From Planctomycetota bacterium (GTDB lineage Bacteria > Planctomycetota > UBA1135 > JACQFD01), in assembly GCA_016792805.1 (NCBI GenBank), contig JAEUHX010000048.1:62001-126000 (forward strand): a DNA stretch of 64,000 bases, in the 5' to 3' direction. Below, piece by piece: positions 25,131 to 33,553 of the stretch. Under the pieces are notes generated by a model that was given only the letters and a program-made list of their open reading frames with translations, was not told the DNA's origin and did no database searches. The position numbers and the translations under genes were made by a program. The stretch's first letter is position 1; each line of letters opens with the position of its first letter.

Positions 25131-26885
25131 TTACTTCTCAGCGTCGTCGGATTCGTCGTTGAGGTCGTCGTGGGTATCGGCCGAGTCGTCGCCGGTGCGG
25201 CCTTCGAGCTCCCGCAGCTTCGCGTAGAGGCGCTTTCGGCTGATGCCGAGGGCGCGCGCTGCGGCGGCCTTATTCCCATGAAACTCTGCGATCGCCTGGC
25301 GAATTTGCTCGAGCTCGGCCTCGTGAATGGTGGGCCGTCTCACGACGGGCTGCGGCGCATGGCTGCCGGCGGAAGCCGCTTGTGGGATACCGGCCGAGGT
25401 GGGGTTCCCCGTAGCGGCGGTATTGGACGCCGCTCCCACGCGACTGGACTCCGGCGGATGCGCGGGTGCCGGCGCCGAAGCCGGTTGATGGGGATGCGCA
25501 CCCAGGGAGGATCGAAATGTGGATCTGCCCGCGGGATCGGAGGTGCGGAAGATCCTTTCGGGAAGATCTGTAGCCTGTAGCAATCCAGCCGATGTGAAGG
25601 TCGCAGCCGACTCGAGACAGTTGGCGAGTTCGCGGACGTTCCCGGGCCAGCTGTACCGTTTTAGGGCCTCCATGGCGTCGTCGGAGACGGAGGGACGCGG
25701 CGTGCTCTCTGCGGCCGCGTAGCGGGCGAGAAGATACTCGACGAGGATCGGCAGATCCTCCATGCGCTCCCGCAGGGGCGGCACCTCAATCGTCGTGGCC
25801 GCCAACCGATGAAACAAATCGAGGCGGAGCTTGCCCATGGCGACCGCTTCTTCGGGCTCCCGATTCGTGGCCGCAACGAAGCGCACGTCCACCGGGCGTT
25901 CCCCGGCGGAGCCGATGGGCCTCACGGTGTGCTCTTCGAGGACGCGCAGGAGCGCCACCTGAGCAGCCTCATCCATTTCTGTGACTTCGTCGAGGAAGAG
26001 CGTCCCATGCTCGGCCGAGGCAATGAGGCCGCGGGAATCGGAGATGGCACCCGTGAACGCACCTTTGCGATGTCCGAACAGCTCGCTCGCGAGGATCTCC
26101 CGAGGGATCGCCGCACAATTCACAGGCACAAATGGGCCGCGGCGGCGATCCGATAGCTCGTGGATCGCCCGAGCGCAGAGCTCCTTGCCTGTGCCCGTCT
26201 CTCCCACGAGCAAAACTGTAGTCTTGCGGGGTGCCGCCGCTCCAAGACGCGCAAAGAGTCTGCGCATGGCGGGGGATTTTCCGACGAGCCCGTGGAAGAC
26301 TGTGCGCGAACTCGGCGCGAGACGCTGGATGTCTCGTTCAAGCGTGACACGAAGAGCCGCAGCCTCTCCGGAGATTCTCGACACGAAGGCGCCTGCCACG
26401 GCGCCGATGATTTGATGCGAGAGACGGTCGAAGGCGCGATCGGTCCGCGTGTCGTGCTTGAGTCCTTCGACGGCGAGACACGCATCTTCAAAAAAATACA
26501 AAGCTACAATAAACTCGGCGAACGGGACGCGCCGAGTGGCGAGCTGATCGCCCACTTGGCGGCAGTGCTCGAGAAATGTGCTCGTCGCTTCATGCCCCGT
26601 GCCTTGCCAAAGCGCGGCGACGGCATCGAGGATGGCGCCGAACGCGAGCCGAAACTCCACATCGGAGAGCGTTCGCTCCTCCCCGAAGTGGCGAATATAC
26701 ATTTCCCGCGCCCGCTCGATCGTCGTTCCTCGGTCGCGTAGCACACCGGTGATGACGGGCGTAACAAATAGCCGATCTCCCGGACCGAAGAGACCCACCA
26801 AGGGGTCGCTCTGTGCCGAGGGGGACTTCACTTCCTCCGCGCTCCGAACTTGGGCCAGGGGATCGGGTGTCGAAGAACCTGCCAC
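25131..26885 (-). CDS. Sigma-54 transcriptional activator with RsbRD-like N-terminal domain
   Basis: The product is 584 residues from GTG 26885, the first plausible start clear of the upstream CBS gene. Residues 55-175 are an all-helical domain (REMYIRHFGEE ... FEDACLAVEGL) resembling RsbRD-N/globin-like sensor folds rather than a receiver. Then come AAA+ with GETGTGKE (228-235), GAFTGA (275-280) and TLFLDEVTEMD, a proline/alanine-rich linker of about 80 residues, and a Fis HTH (IRQAIAEFHGNKAAAARAL). The acidic tail ends DDLNDESDDAEK. The signal is unknown; genes for two CBS proteins directly upstream suggest a nucleotide-linked input. Confidence 0.9.
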   Translation of the reverse strand: MAGSSTPDPLAQVRSAEEVKSPSAQSDPLVGLFGPGDRLFVTPVITGVLRDRGTTIERAREMYIRHFGEERTLSDVEFRLAFGAILDAVAALWQGTGHEATSTFLEHCRQVGDQLATRRVPFAEFIVALYFFEDACLAVEGLKHDTRTDRAFDRLSHQIIGAVAGAFVSRISGEAAALRVTLERDIQRLAPSSRTVFHGLVGKSPAMRRLFARLGAAAPRKTTVLLVGETGTGKELCARAIHELSDRRRGPFVPVNCAAIPREILASELFGHRKGAFTGAISDSRGLIASAEHGTLFLDEVTEMDEAAQVALLRVLEEHTVRPIGSAGERPVDVRFVAATNREPEEAVAMGKLRLDLFHRLAATTIEVPPLRERMEDLPILVEYLLARYAAAESTPRPSVSDDAMEALKRYSWPGNVRELANCLESAATFTSAGLLQATDLPERIFRTSDPAGRSTFRSSLGAHPHQPASAPAPAHPPESSRVGAASNTAATGNPTSAGIPQAASAGSHAPQPVVRRPTIHEAELEQIRQAIAEFHGNKAAAARALGISRKRLYAKLRELEGRTGDDSADTHDDLNDESDDAEK

Positions 26886-26985
26886 ACCCAGGGTGTAGCG
26901 AAGCGCGCCGATTTGCTCAACACAGAAAGGCCGGGGGAATCCCCTTGCGGCCCGCTCACTGCTCGCAAAAAGGCACCATGGGGCG

Positions 26986-27729
26986 TCATGCCGGCGGAAG
27001 CAGTCTCGATTCGTACTCCGCCACGGCTGCCAAGAGGTCGGTTGCCGTGACGATTCCAACAAGTCCGCCCTCGCGTTGAACAAGAAGCCGATGGATTCCG
27101 TGTTCCAGCATGCGCGAGGCAAGCTCGCCCGCCGTTTCGTCTTCGCTTGCCGTGACGACAGACTCCGACATCAGATCGCGAGCGCAGAGAGTGCTTCTTC
27201 CTTCGCGACCGATCGTCGGCTCGATCGAATCCTGCGACTCCTCGTCCTCCTCGAAGTCCTGGGACTCCAGGTCGAACGTTGGAGCCGGAAGAAAGGAGTC
27301 GCCCTCTTCGGCGAGCGCTCGCGCGAGGTCCGTCTTTGACACGATTCCGAGCAGCCGCCCATCGCGTGCGATCACCGGCAGGCCGCTCACTCCCTCTTCG
27401 TCGAAGATCTGTGCAAGCTGCGCTACGGACGTCTGCTCCTCGACGGACGCGACGTGACGCTCCATCAAATCCCGCGCGCGCAGCGGCAGGCTGCGCCGAG
27501 GCCGTGGTCCCTGGGCTCTCGCCTCAAGGGCTCGAAGCCGAAGCGCGGCAACACCCTCCGGCTCCGCATGTTCCGTGCGGGGAGGCTCATGGGCCGACGC
27601 AGCGCCGATCTCTCCGGCGCCAGCTCGCTTCGGGCCGGCGGGCTTGGACCCCGCCGGCGCCGCCAACTCATCGCTCCCGTGATTCAGTTCGAGGCGAGAG
27701 CGCTTCGACGGACGGCTCGAGCGGGTCAC
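26986..27729 (-). CDS. CBS-domain pair protein with basic N-terminal extension
   Basis: The product is 247 residues with a GTG start overlapping the stop of the preceding CBS gene. Residues 1-75 are basic and disordered-looking. Two CBS motifs follow: ARDLMERHVASVEEQTSVAQ ... GLPVIARDGRLLGIVSKTDL and ARDLMSESVVTASEDETAGE ... HRLLVQREGGLVGIVTATDL, separated by an acidic insert (ESQDFEEDEESQD). CBS pairs usually bind adenosyl nucleotides and act as energy sensors. The downstream sigma-54 activator could be its output, an inference from operon order. Confidence 0.9.
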   Translation of the reverse strand: MTRSSRPSKRSRLELNHGSDELAAPAGSKPAGPKRAGAGEIGAASAHEPPRTEHAEPEGVAALRLRALEARAQGPRPRRSLPLRARDLMERHVASVEEQTSVAQLAQIFDEEGVSGLPVIARDGRLLGIVSKTDLARALAEEGDSFLPAPTFDLESQDFEEDEESQDSIEPTIGREGRSTLCARDLMSESVVTASEDETAGELASRMLEHGIHRLLVQREGGLVGIVTATDLLAAVAEYESRLLPPA

Positions 27730-28172
27730 GAGAGACCTCCTGACCTCACTGCTCGGCAGACGTTCTGAGCCACTGCTGAGAGATCGACCATCCTTCGGCC
27801 CATCTCTCCCAAGAGGTCGTCGAGGCTGAGCATCCCGACGACGCGCCGTCGACGATCGACGATCGGGAGCCTTCGAACGCCCGCATCACGCATGCGCCGG
27901 GCAGCCTCTTCAAGGTCGGAATCGTCCTCGATGGTCACCGGGGAGACTGTCATCACATCTCCAACGGCTGTGGTATCGGGATTTGCGCCCTCCGCGAGGG
28001 CTCGGGTCACCAGATCGCGGTCCGTAACGACGCCGGCGAGCTCGCCCTGCCGATCGACCACGATGAGGCAGCCGACCCCCTCTTCAGCCATTCGGCGCGC
28101 AGCATTCCGCACCGACATGTCGGGGCCGGTACCGATCACGAAATCCTTGCCGCAGAGTTCTCGGACGCGCAT
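27726..28172 (-). CDS. CBS-domain pair protein
   Basis: The product is 148 residues from ATG 28172, which has GGAGG eight bases upstream; a TTG 21 bp further up is less likely. It is two CBS modules with no other domain: VRELCGKDFVIGTGPDMSV ... GCLIVVDRQGELAGVVTDRDLV and VGDVMTVSPVTIEDDSDLEE ... RRLPIVDRRRRVVGMLSLDDL. It resembles stand-alone CBS sensors found in stress or nucleotide-responsive operons. It is translationally coupled to the larger CBS protein, and both precede the sigma-54 activator. Confidence 0.92.
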   Translation of the reverse strand: MRVRELCGKDFVIGTGPDMSVRNAARRMAEEGVGCLIVVDRQGELAGVVTDRDLVTRALAEGANPDTTAVGDVMTVSPVTIEDDSDLEEAARRMRDAGVRRLPIVDRRRRVVGMLSLDDLLGEMGRRMVDLSAVAQNVCRAVRSGGLS

Positions 28173-28451
28173 GGGTGCAACCTCCGCCGTCAAAGCAACG
28201 GCCGGTGTTCTTCCTGATGCGATCGCCGTGCCGCCGCTTCTCGCCTAACGGGAGGGGGTTTCTTGGTTCCTTGGGTCACGCCGGAATTTCGATCTGTGCC
28301 CTGAGGAAACAGCGCGTGCCGAATGATCAGCGCCACAATTCGTGGGGTGATCGCGCAGCGGCCTCTTTCCGGGTAGGAGCGGCGCGCGTAGCCTCCTTCG
28401 CTCGAAATCCCGCCCGCTGACCTCCCCATCTCCCGGCTAGAGGACATTCCC
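28173..28451. promoter_or_regulatory. Divergent intergenic region between the CBS operon and efp
   Basis: It is 279 bp with no gene. It must hold the promoters for both directions. AGAGGA eight bases before the GTG of efp is a plausible ribosome-binding site. I do not see a convincing sigma-54 or sigma-70 match, and no riboswitch-like fold stands out. Confidence 0.5.
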
Positions 28452-29018
28452 GTGTCTGTTCGCGCGACCGAAGTGAAACGAGGCATGGTGATTCTGCAGG
28501 ACAACGACCTGTGGGTGATCACCGACTACGAGCACATCACACCTGGCAACTGGCGGGCGATCCATCAGATCAAGCTCAAGAATCTCAAGACCGGGAACCA
28601 GCGGCAGCTTCGCCTCGGATCGAGCGACACCCTGGAGCTTGTTTTTCTGGACAAGAAGGAAGCTCAGTATCTGTACAAGGACGCGCAGGGCTACGTCTTC
28701 ATGGACAACGAGTCGTTCGACCAATTCCATCTCTCCGAAGAGGTGGTCGGCGAATTCATGAAGTACGTCACCGAGAACAGTAATGTCATTGTCACGTTCC
28801 ACGAGGTGACACCGATTTCGGTGGAAGTGCCCTCGGCGGTGACCCTGAAGGTCATCGAGGCCGAGCCTGCCGCTCGCGGCAACACGGCGACGAGCGTGAC
28901 GAAGATGGTCAAAGTCGAGACCGGCTATGAGCTCAAGGCACCGCCGCACATCGACGTCGGGGACATGATCAAGATTTCGACGGAGACGGGGGAGTTCCTC
29001 TCGCGCGTGAATAAGTAG
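28452..29018 (+). CDS. efp: Translation elongation factor P with non-canonical tip (Asn in place of Lys)
   Basis: The product is 188 residues, full length, with a GTG start. EF-P binds between the P and E sites and relieves stalling at polyproline. The KOW-like N-terminal domain and the C-terminal OB domains (VGEFMKYVTENSNVIVTFHEV ... VPSAVTLKVIEAEP ... GYELKAPPHIDVGDMIKISTETGEFLSRV) are standard. The domain I loop reads ITPGNWRAIHQIKLKNLKTG, which aligns without gaps to the E. coli VKPGKGQAFARVKLRNLLTG; the modified Lys34 is replaced by Asn33, followed by Trp34 and Arg35. Known lysyl or rhamnosyl modification is therefore unlikely. It is followed by a strong terminator. Confidence 0.96.
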   Translation: MSVRATEVKRGMVILQDNDLWVITDYEHITPGNWRAIHQIKLKNLKTGNQRQLRLGSSDTLELVFLDKKEAQYLYKDAQGYVFMDNESFDQFHLSEEVVGEFMKYVTENSNVIVTFHEVTPISVEVPSAVTLKVIEAEPAARGNTATSVTKMVKVETGYELKAPPHIDVGDMIKISTETGEFLSRVNK

Positions 29019-29064
29019 TCTTCTTCGTGCGAATCGGGGGCGAGCCGGCCAGTCCCCGTTCCGA

Positions 29065-29100
29065 AGAGCCCGCCCTTCGAGCAAAGGCGGGCTCTTTTTG
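29065..29100 (+). terminator. Rho-independent terminator after efp
   Basis: A 10-bp perfect stem (AGAGCCCGCC paired with GGCGGGCTCT) with an 11-nt loop is followed by TTTTTG. It lies 47 bp after the efp stop codon, so efp is monocistronic at its 3' end. Confidence 0.93.
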
Positions 29101-29171
29101 TTTTGAAGGCCTTGGAGCCCGTGTGCCTCCGAGGAGGCCCCTGCCGGTCGGATCCGAGCGGAGCCATTGTC

Positions 29172-29336
29172 TAGCTGCCCGTGGCAAAAGTGCTCCGCAG
29201 AGCGAGCGCGAGGATGTTTCGCGAGATCGAGAAGGACCGCCGTAGACGTAGCAAGGAGTTCCGGCGAGGCGGTCCGACGATGAGTTCGCGAAAAAGTCCC
29301 GCGCGCAGCTCGGATGACTCTTGCCACGGGCAGCTA
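29172..29336 (+). repeat. Dispersed intergenic repeat, copy A (165 bp, reference copy)
   Basis: A 16-bp perfect terminal inverted repeat (TAGCTGCCCGTGGCAA at the left, its complement at 29321-29336) encloses the family core. An inner 8-bp inverted repeat, GGACCGCC (29234-29241) and GGCGGTCC (29268-29275), flanks the most conserved block, AGCAAGGAGTTCCGGCG. The complement of copy B at 58513 matches it over nearly the whole length, including GTGCTCCGC near the left end and GCGCAGCTCGG near the right end. Towards the left, the complementary strand reads a GC-rich block followed by CTTTTT, as in a terminator. No gene is carried. Confidence 0.85.
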
Positions 29337-29647
29337 AGGGGCCCATCGCGGATTCTCCCGATCGCACGCGGAGTTTCTTTTGCGATCTCATCGTCGGACC
29401 ACGTCAGCGTCGTTCGTTGTTTGCTCCAGCAGCGAACCTCCTCAACCGCGCAAGAGAGCTGCGCGCTCCCAATGCGTGAGACCGGTTCCACGACCGAGAC
29501 ACTCTTGTGACGGCTCTCGCCCGCGGAGGATTGGGAGGTTGTAACACCTGGGGACAAGGGTGTTTCCCATGGAGCCAGCCCTTGCGCTGCGACAAGTGTG
29601 GGCTCACCCGAGAAGGAGTCGGCACGCTTCATGCCCAACGCGGGCGC
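29337..29647. other. Intergenic region upstream of the cytochrome oxidase operon, with trace of the repeat
   Basis: It contains CGATCTCATCGTCGGACC at 29385-29402, matching the reverse-oriented repeat core (CGATCTCATCTTCGGACC in copy B), followed by diverged sequence, so a decayed second copy is possible. The rest must hold the promoter of the oxidase operon. The frame of the cytochrome gene stays open through 29507-29647 and includes two Cys-x-x-Cys-like pairs (near residues 12-31), but I judge it non-coding because the membrane anchor starts only after 29648. Confidence 0.45.
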
Positions 29648-31264
29648 GTGGCGCAAACGACGCGACTGCCGAGTGCGGCGGCATGGACCGCACTTTTTAT
29701 TATTTTTGGGCTCCTCGCTGTCTGGGCGCGCCGGACCGAGGAGATCTATTCCCATGGCGAGGGCTCTCTCGGTCTCGATTCGACCCGATGGGGTCCGCGC
29801 GTTGCATGGGCTGATGTGACGATTCCGCCGGTTCCCTCAACAATCGATGCGGCTGCGGGAGCTGCGCTCTATCAGCAATGGTGCCTTCAGTGCCATGGAG
29901 AGCAGGGAGCAGGAGACGGCGTGCTGGCGAAGGCACTCTCTCCTCCCCCCCGAAACTTCACCAAAGCTCGCTTTCGATTTCGTACAACGCCGGAGGGATC
30001 GCTTCCGAGCGACGCGGACCTGTTCCGGACCCTGACGTCCGGAGTCCTTCCGAGCCGCATGCCTGGGTTTGCGTTTCTATCGGATGCGGAGCGGTGGGCT
30101 CTCGTCAGCCATGTGAAGAAGCTGACGAAGTACTATGACGAGGACGAGAAGAAAGACATCAACTACTTTGAACTGTTGCCTCCTGAACCGGAGGCAGTGC
30201 TTGCCAAAATTCCCGCGGCGGATGCGCAGGCGGTCGCCCGGGGACAGAAGCTCTTCCAGGAGCGTGGCGAGTGCTGGAAGTGCCATGGTCTCGAGGGACG
30301 GGGGGACGGCCCGTCCGCTGAGACGCTGGTGGCAGAAGAAGGCAACAGAATCTGGCCCGGGAACCTTCGGCGCGGGCCAGCTTTTTTCAAAACGACGCGA
30401 AATGCACAGGATGTGTTTCGCATCCTGAAACTTGGAATTGTGGGAACACCGATGCCGTCCTATGCGAGCTCGCTCAAGGAGAGCGAGCTCATGGACATTG
30501 CGATCTTCACAGAATCGCTGTGGCTTCAGGCGGCGCGGCCGACGCGGACGCTCGAGGCGTCGGGCACTCGAATCCTGTCGGAGGAGCAGCAGCGCGTTGC
30601 AGTCGGGGAGCAGTCTTTCCTCGCTAACTGCTCGGGATGCCACGGCAAGCTCGGGCGCGGCGACGGTCCCGCGGCGAAGTGGCTGAACCCGAGGCCGGCG
30701 AGCCTCGCCACGGGCGTCTACAAGAGGAAGTCGACGCCTGAGGGCTGTTTTCCGAGCGTCGACGACCTGAAGACGGTACTGCGCGAGGGCATCCCGGGCA
30801 CCTCAATGCCGGCCTGGAATCTCCACGGCGATGCCGAGCTGAGCGCCCTCGTCTCGTACTTGCAGGATCTCTCGGGCTTCCGCTCGCGCCAAGGCGAGCC
30901 CATACCGATCCCGAACCCGCCCAAGGCGCGCATTGCAACAAAAGAATCGGTGACGCACGGCGCCCAGCTCTTCGCGGCGAACTGTGCGATGTGTCACGGC
31001 GAGGCGGCGTTGGGCGACGGTCCGTGGTCGTCTATCGTCGCGGACTACCGCGGAGAGAAGATCCGGCCGCGGAACCTGAGGGAAGAGCCGATGAAGGCCG
31101 GCGCAACCGCGTCTGGACTTTTCCGAACTGTGAGCTACGGCTTCGAGGGATCGCCGATGCCCGGATTTGCTGAGAGCCTCATAGAAGCGGATCGTTGGGA
31201 TCTCGTCGCATTCGTTCTCTCGCTGCGGACCCCTGCGGCCGTGGCCTTCGGAGGATCCAAGTGA
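29648..31264 (+). CDS. Membrane-anchored tetraheme cytochrome c (four Cyt c domains), CcoP-like role
   Basis: The product is 538 residues from GTG 29648 (upstream in-frame GTG 29507 possible). A signal/anchor (AAAWTALFIIFGLLAVWA) leads into four cytochrome c domains with heme motifs CLQCH (79-83), CWKCH (209-213), CSGCH (328-332) and CAMCH (446-450). Each has a downstream Met-Pro ligand (RMPG, PMPS, SMPA, PMPG). It overlaps ccoN by 4 bp. No standard diheme CcoP is in the operon, so this protein probably delivers electrons from a bc1-type complex or soluble cytochrome to the oxidase. An alternative is a soluble-domain electron store. Confidence 0.92.
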   Translation: MAQTTRLPSAAAWTALFIIFGLLAVWARRTEEIYSHGEGSLGLDSTRWGPRVAWADVTIPPVPSTIDAAAGAALYQQWCLQCHGEQGAGDGVLAKALSPPPRNFTKARFRFRTTPEGSLPSDADLFRTLTSGVLPSRMPGFAFLSDAERWALVSHVKKLTKYYDEDEKKDINYFELLPPEPEAVLAKIPAADAQAVARGQKLFQERGECWKCHGLEGRGDGPSAETLVAEEGNRIWPGNLRRGPAFFKTTRNAQDVFRILKLGIVGTPMPSYASSLKESELMDIAIFTESLWLQAARPTRTLEASGTRILSEEQQRVAVGEQSFLANCSGCHGKLGRGDGPAAKWLNPRPASLATGVYKRKSTPEGCFPSVDDLKTVLREGIPGTSMPAWNLHGDAELSALVSYLQDLSGFRSRQGEPIPIPNPPKARIATKESVTHGAQLFAANCAMCHGEAALGDGPWSSIVADYRGEKIRPRNLREEPMKAGATASGLFRTVSYGFEGSPMPGFAESLIEADRWDLVAFVLSLRTPAAVAFGGSK

Positions 31265-32694
31265 CCGTTCAGAGCACTTCGCCGACCGCCATGCCGTCGG
31301 ACGACGTCGTCAATGTGACCCGCGTTCGCTGGTGGCTCGGCGCAGCCTTCTTTTGGCTCTTCGCCGCGATGCTGGCGGGGCTGATCTACTCGAGCCAGTA
31401 CCTGCGGATGTATGTGTTCCCGGGCATCGAATATCTCTCTCCGGGCCGAGTGCGCGTCACCCATACGAGCGGCGTGGCGTTCGGCTTCCTCGTCACTTCG
31501 ACGCTCGGGCTCATGGAATATGTGATTCCGAAGCTCACGCAGCGTCCGGTCCTCAATCAGAAAGTCGGCTGGTTCGCATTCTTTGCGTGGCAGGCGATCC
31601 TGGTTGCGACGGTGGTCGGATATTTGGGCTTTGGCCAGATGCAGGCCATCGAGTGGGGCGAAACGCCCGTTTGGATCGATCCGATCGTCATGGTGGCGCT
31701 CGTCATTGTGACGGCGAACAACATCCTCGGGCCGATTTTTCAGCACGCAACGAAGTCCGGGAAGGGGCTTTATGTGAGCCTCTGGTACTTCATCGCCGCC
31801 TTCGTTTGGACCGGCGTGAACTACTTCGTGGGGAACTTCTTCCCGGAATATTGGGTGCCTGGTTCCGCAGGTGCTTCGCTCACGTCGATGTACATCCACG
31901 ATCTGGTCGGGCTCTACGTGACGCCGGTGGGTTGGGGATTGATGTATTACCTCGTGCCGGTTGTTCTGAAGAAGCCAGTTTTTTCCCACAATGTGTCTCT
32001 GCTTGGCTTCTGGGCTCTCGCGTTCCTCTACCCCCTGAACGGCGCTCACCATTATCTGCACTCGCCGATCCCGATGTGGGTGCAGGCAATGTCCGTGCTG
32101 GCCTCGGTGGGCGTGCACCTTGTGGTGTACACGGTGATCTATAACTTCTGGCAGACGCTGCGCCAGGGCGGCACCGATTCTTACACGAAGCTTCCGCTTC
32201 GCTGGTTCGTGGCAGGCGCCGTGTCGTACCTGCTGACCTGCATGCAGTGCGCCCTCCATGTGACCTTCACGGTGCAAGAACACGTGCACTTCACCGACTG
32301 GGTCGTCGGTCATGCGCATTTTGTGATGTTCGGCACCTTCTCCTTCTTCGTGTTCGGCTTCACGGTCTACCTGTGGCCTCGTGTGTGCGGCCGCACGACT
32401 TGGCACAGCGAAACCGCCAACCATTACGCGTTCTGGCTCATGGCTGTGGGAAACCTGACCATGTGGCTCGTGCTGATGATCGCGGGCCTCATCCAGGGGC
32501 AATCGTGGAAGGGGCTTGAGCCCTTCACGAAGTCGGTCACTTCATCGGCTCCCTATTGGCTCGCGCGTACCTTCACTGGCATCGCAATTTTTGTGGGATT
32601 CAGCCTCATGTTCTGGAACATGATCCAGACAGCGCGTTCGCGTGAGGAAGCGGAATACGATCCTCGAACCATCCCGTCTCCGTCCCCGGCCTAG
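31261..32694 (+). CDS. ccoN: cbb3-type cytochrome c oxidase subunit I
   Basis: The product is 477 residues with about twelve membrane helices. It reduces O2 at a heme b3-CuB centre and pumps protons. Ligands are in place: heme b His in RVTHTSGVAFGF, CuB His in MYIHDLVGLYVTP, the CuB pair in YPLNGAHHYLHSPIP, with the cross-linked Tyr exactly six residues before the first His as in known cbb3 enzymes, and the heme b3/b pair in VVGHAHFVMFG. It shares a GTGA overlap with the tetraheme cytochrome. Such oxidases have high oxygen affinity, which fits life at low O2. Confidence 0.96.
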   Translation: MTVQSTSPTAMPSDDVVNVTRVRWWLGAAFFWLFAAMLAGLIYSSQYLRMYVFPGIEYLSPGRVRVTHTSGVAFGFLVTSTLGLMEYVIPKLTQRPVLNQKVGWFAFFAWQAILVATVVGYLGFGQMQAIEWGETPVWIDPIVMVALVIVTANNILGPIFQHATKSGKGLYVSLWYFIAAFVWTGVNYFVGNFFPEYWVPGSAGASLTSMYIHDLVGLYVTPVGWGLMYYLVPVVLKKPVFSHNVSLLGFWALAFLYPLNGAHHYLHSPIPMWVQAMSVLASVGVHLVVYTVIYNFWQTLRQGGTDSYTKLPLRWFVAGAVSYLLTCMQCALHVTFTVQEHVHFTDWVVGHAHFVMFGTFSFFVFGFTVYLWPRVCGRTTWHSETANHYAFWLMAVGNLTMWLVLMIAGLIQGQSWKGLEPFTKSVTSSAPYWLARTFTGIAIFVGFSLMFWNMIQTARSREEAEYDPRTIPSPSPA

Positions 32695-32714
32695 GGCGAG
32701 GAGTTAAGTGATCC

Positions 32715-33323
32715 ATGGGCTCCTCTTTCTTTGAGAAAGCCTCGTCGGTGGCCACGGTGGCCGGCTTCGGCTTCTATATGGCGGCGTTCGGTCTGCTGGG
32801 CGTGCTGCCCTGGCTCATGACCGACAAGATCGCTCCGGTGCAGTCGGGGCGGCAATTCGAGCAGAGGTTTCTCCCTGCTCAAGTGCCGCTCGACTTCCGC
32901 GGGCATTACAAAGATCTCGCTGCATATCGCGACGGCCTTTACCTCGGCAAGAAAGTGTACATTGCTGAAGGCTGCTGGCATTGCCACACGCAATATGTGC
33001 GTCCCGTCGGGAATGAGGCCGCCCGTTACGGCCCCGTGTCCGAGAACTGGGAGTATCAGAATGAGATGAATCTGCCGCAGCTCTTCGGTACTCGGCGTGT
33101 GGGTCCCGATCTCATTCGAGAATATAATAAGCATTCAACCGACTGGCATATCGCCCACTTCCGGAACCCGACGGATGTCGTCCCCGAGTCAGTGATGCCT
33201 TCCTACGATTGGTTTTTCAACTCGGACGGCTCGCTGAATGATCGCGGCTGGGCGATCGTCGCTTATGTGCAATGGCTTGGCTCGTGGCGCGAACTCCCCG
33301 CTAACAAAAAGGAGCAGGGCTGA
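32715..33323 (+). CDS. ccoO: cbb3-type cytochrome c oxidase subunit II (monoheme)
   Basis: The product is 202 residues. An N-terminal membrane helix (VATVAGFGFYMAAFGLLGVLPWL) precedes a periplasmic domain with one heme c motif, CWHCH, in the CcoO context KKVYIAEGCWHCHTQYVRPV. The downstream VGPDLIREYNKHSTDWHIAHFRNP and VMPSYDWFF (axial Met) match CcoO. It passes electrons to the CcoN binuclear centre. Only 20 bp separate it from ccoN, and its stop overlaps the next start. Confidence 0.96.
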   Translation: MGSSFFEKASSVATVAGFGFYMAAFGLLGVLPWLMTDKIAPVQSGRQFEQRFLPAQVPLDFRGHYKDLAAYRDGLYLGKKVYIAEGCWHCHTQYVRPVGNEAARYGPVSENWEYQNEMNLPQLFGTRRVGPDLIREYNKHSTDWHIAHFRNPTDVVPESVMPSYDWFFNSDGSLNDRGWAIVAYVQWLGSWRELPANKKEQG

Positions 33324-33553
33324 TGGCTGCAACTCTCGCATTGGCCTGTCCCGCCTGCGGCGCCGCGGGCGGCCCGTGGCTCTTTCTCATCGTCTTCGGC
33401 ACATTTGTGCTCATGTTCTCCGGGACGATTCTGATGTTTCTCGCCTCCTGGTGGCGCGGAGAGTGGCATGACAACACGCTGCGGTGGTCCGCGATCGAGT
33501 CGGAATATCGGTCTGAAGCCGCCGCCTCGATGTCCAAGGAGGCTCAAAAGTGA
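33323..33553 (+). CDS. Small membrane protein of the oxidase operon (76 residues)
   Basis: It starts on the A of the ccoO stop (TGATGG overlap) and is therefore coupled to it. N-terminal LACPACGAAGGPW contains a Cys-x-x-Cys pair, then a single helix (LFLIVFGTFVLMFSGTILMFLASWW) and a charged tail. It could assist assembly or redox handling of the oxidase, but no family is recognised. Codon use and the tight overlaps on both sides argue strongly that it is real. Confidence 0.8.
   Translation: MAATLALACPACGAAGGPWLFLIVFGTFVLMFSGTILMFLASWWRGEWHDNTLRWSAIESEYRSEAAASMSKEAQK

Noticed and set aside
29507..29647. Cysteine-bearing stretch upstream of the cytochrome frame as a separate zinc-ribbon peptide
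   Set aside because: It has Cys pairs but no start or ribosome-binding signal of its own and is better explained as untranslated leader.
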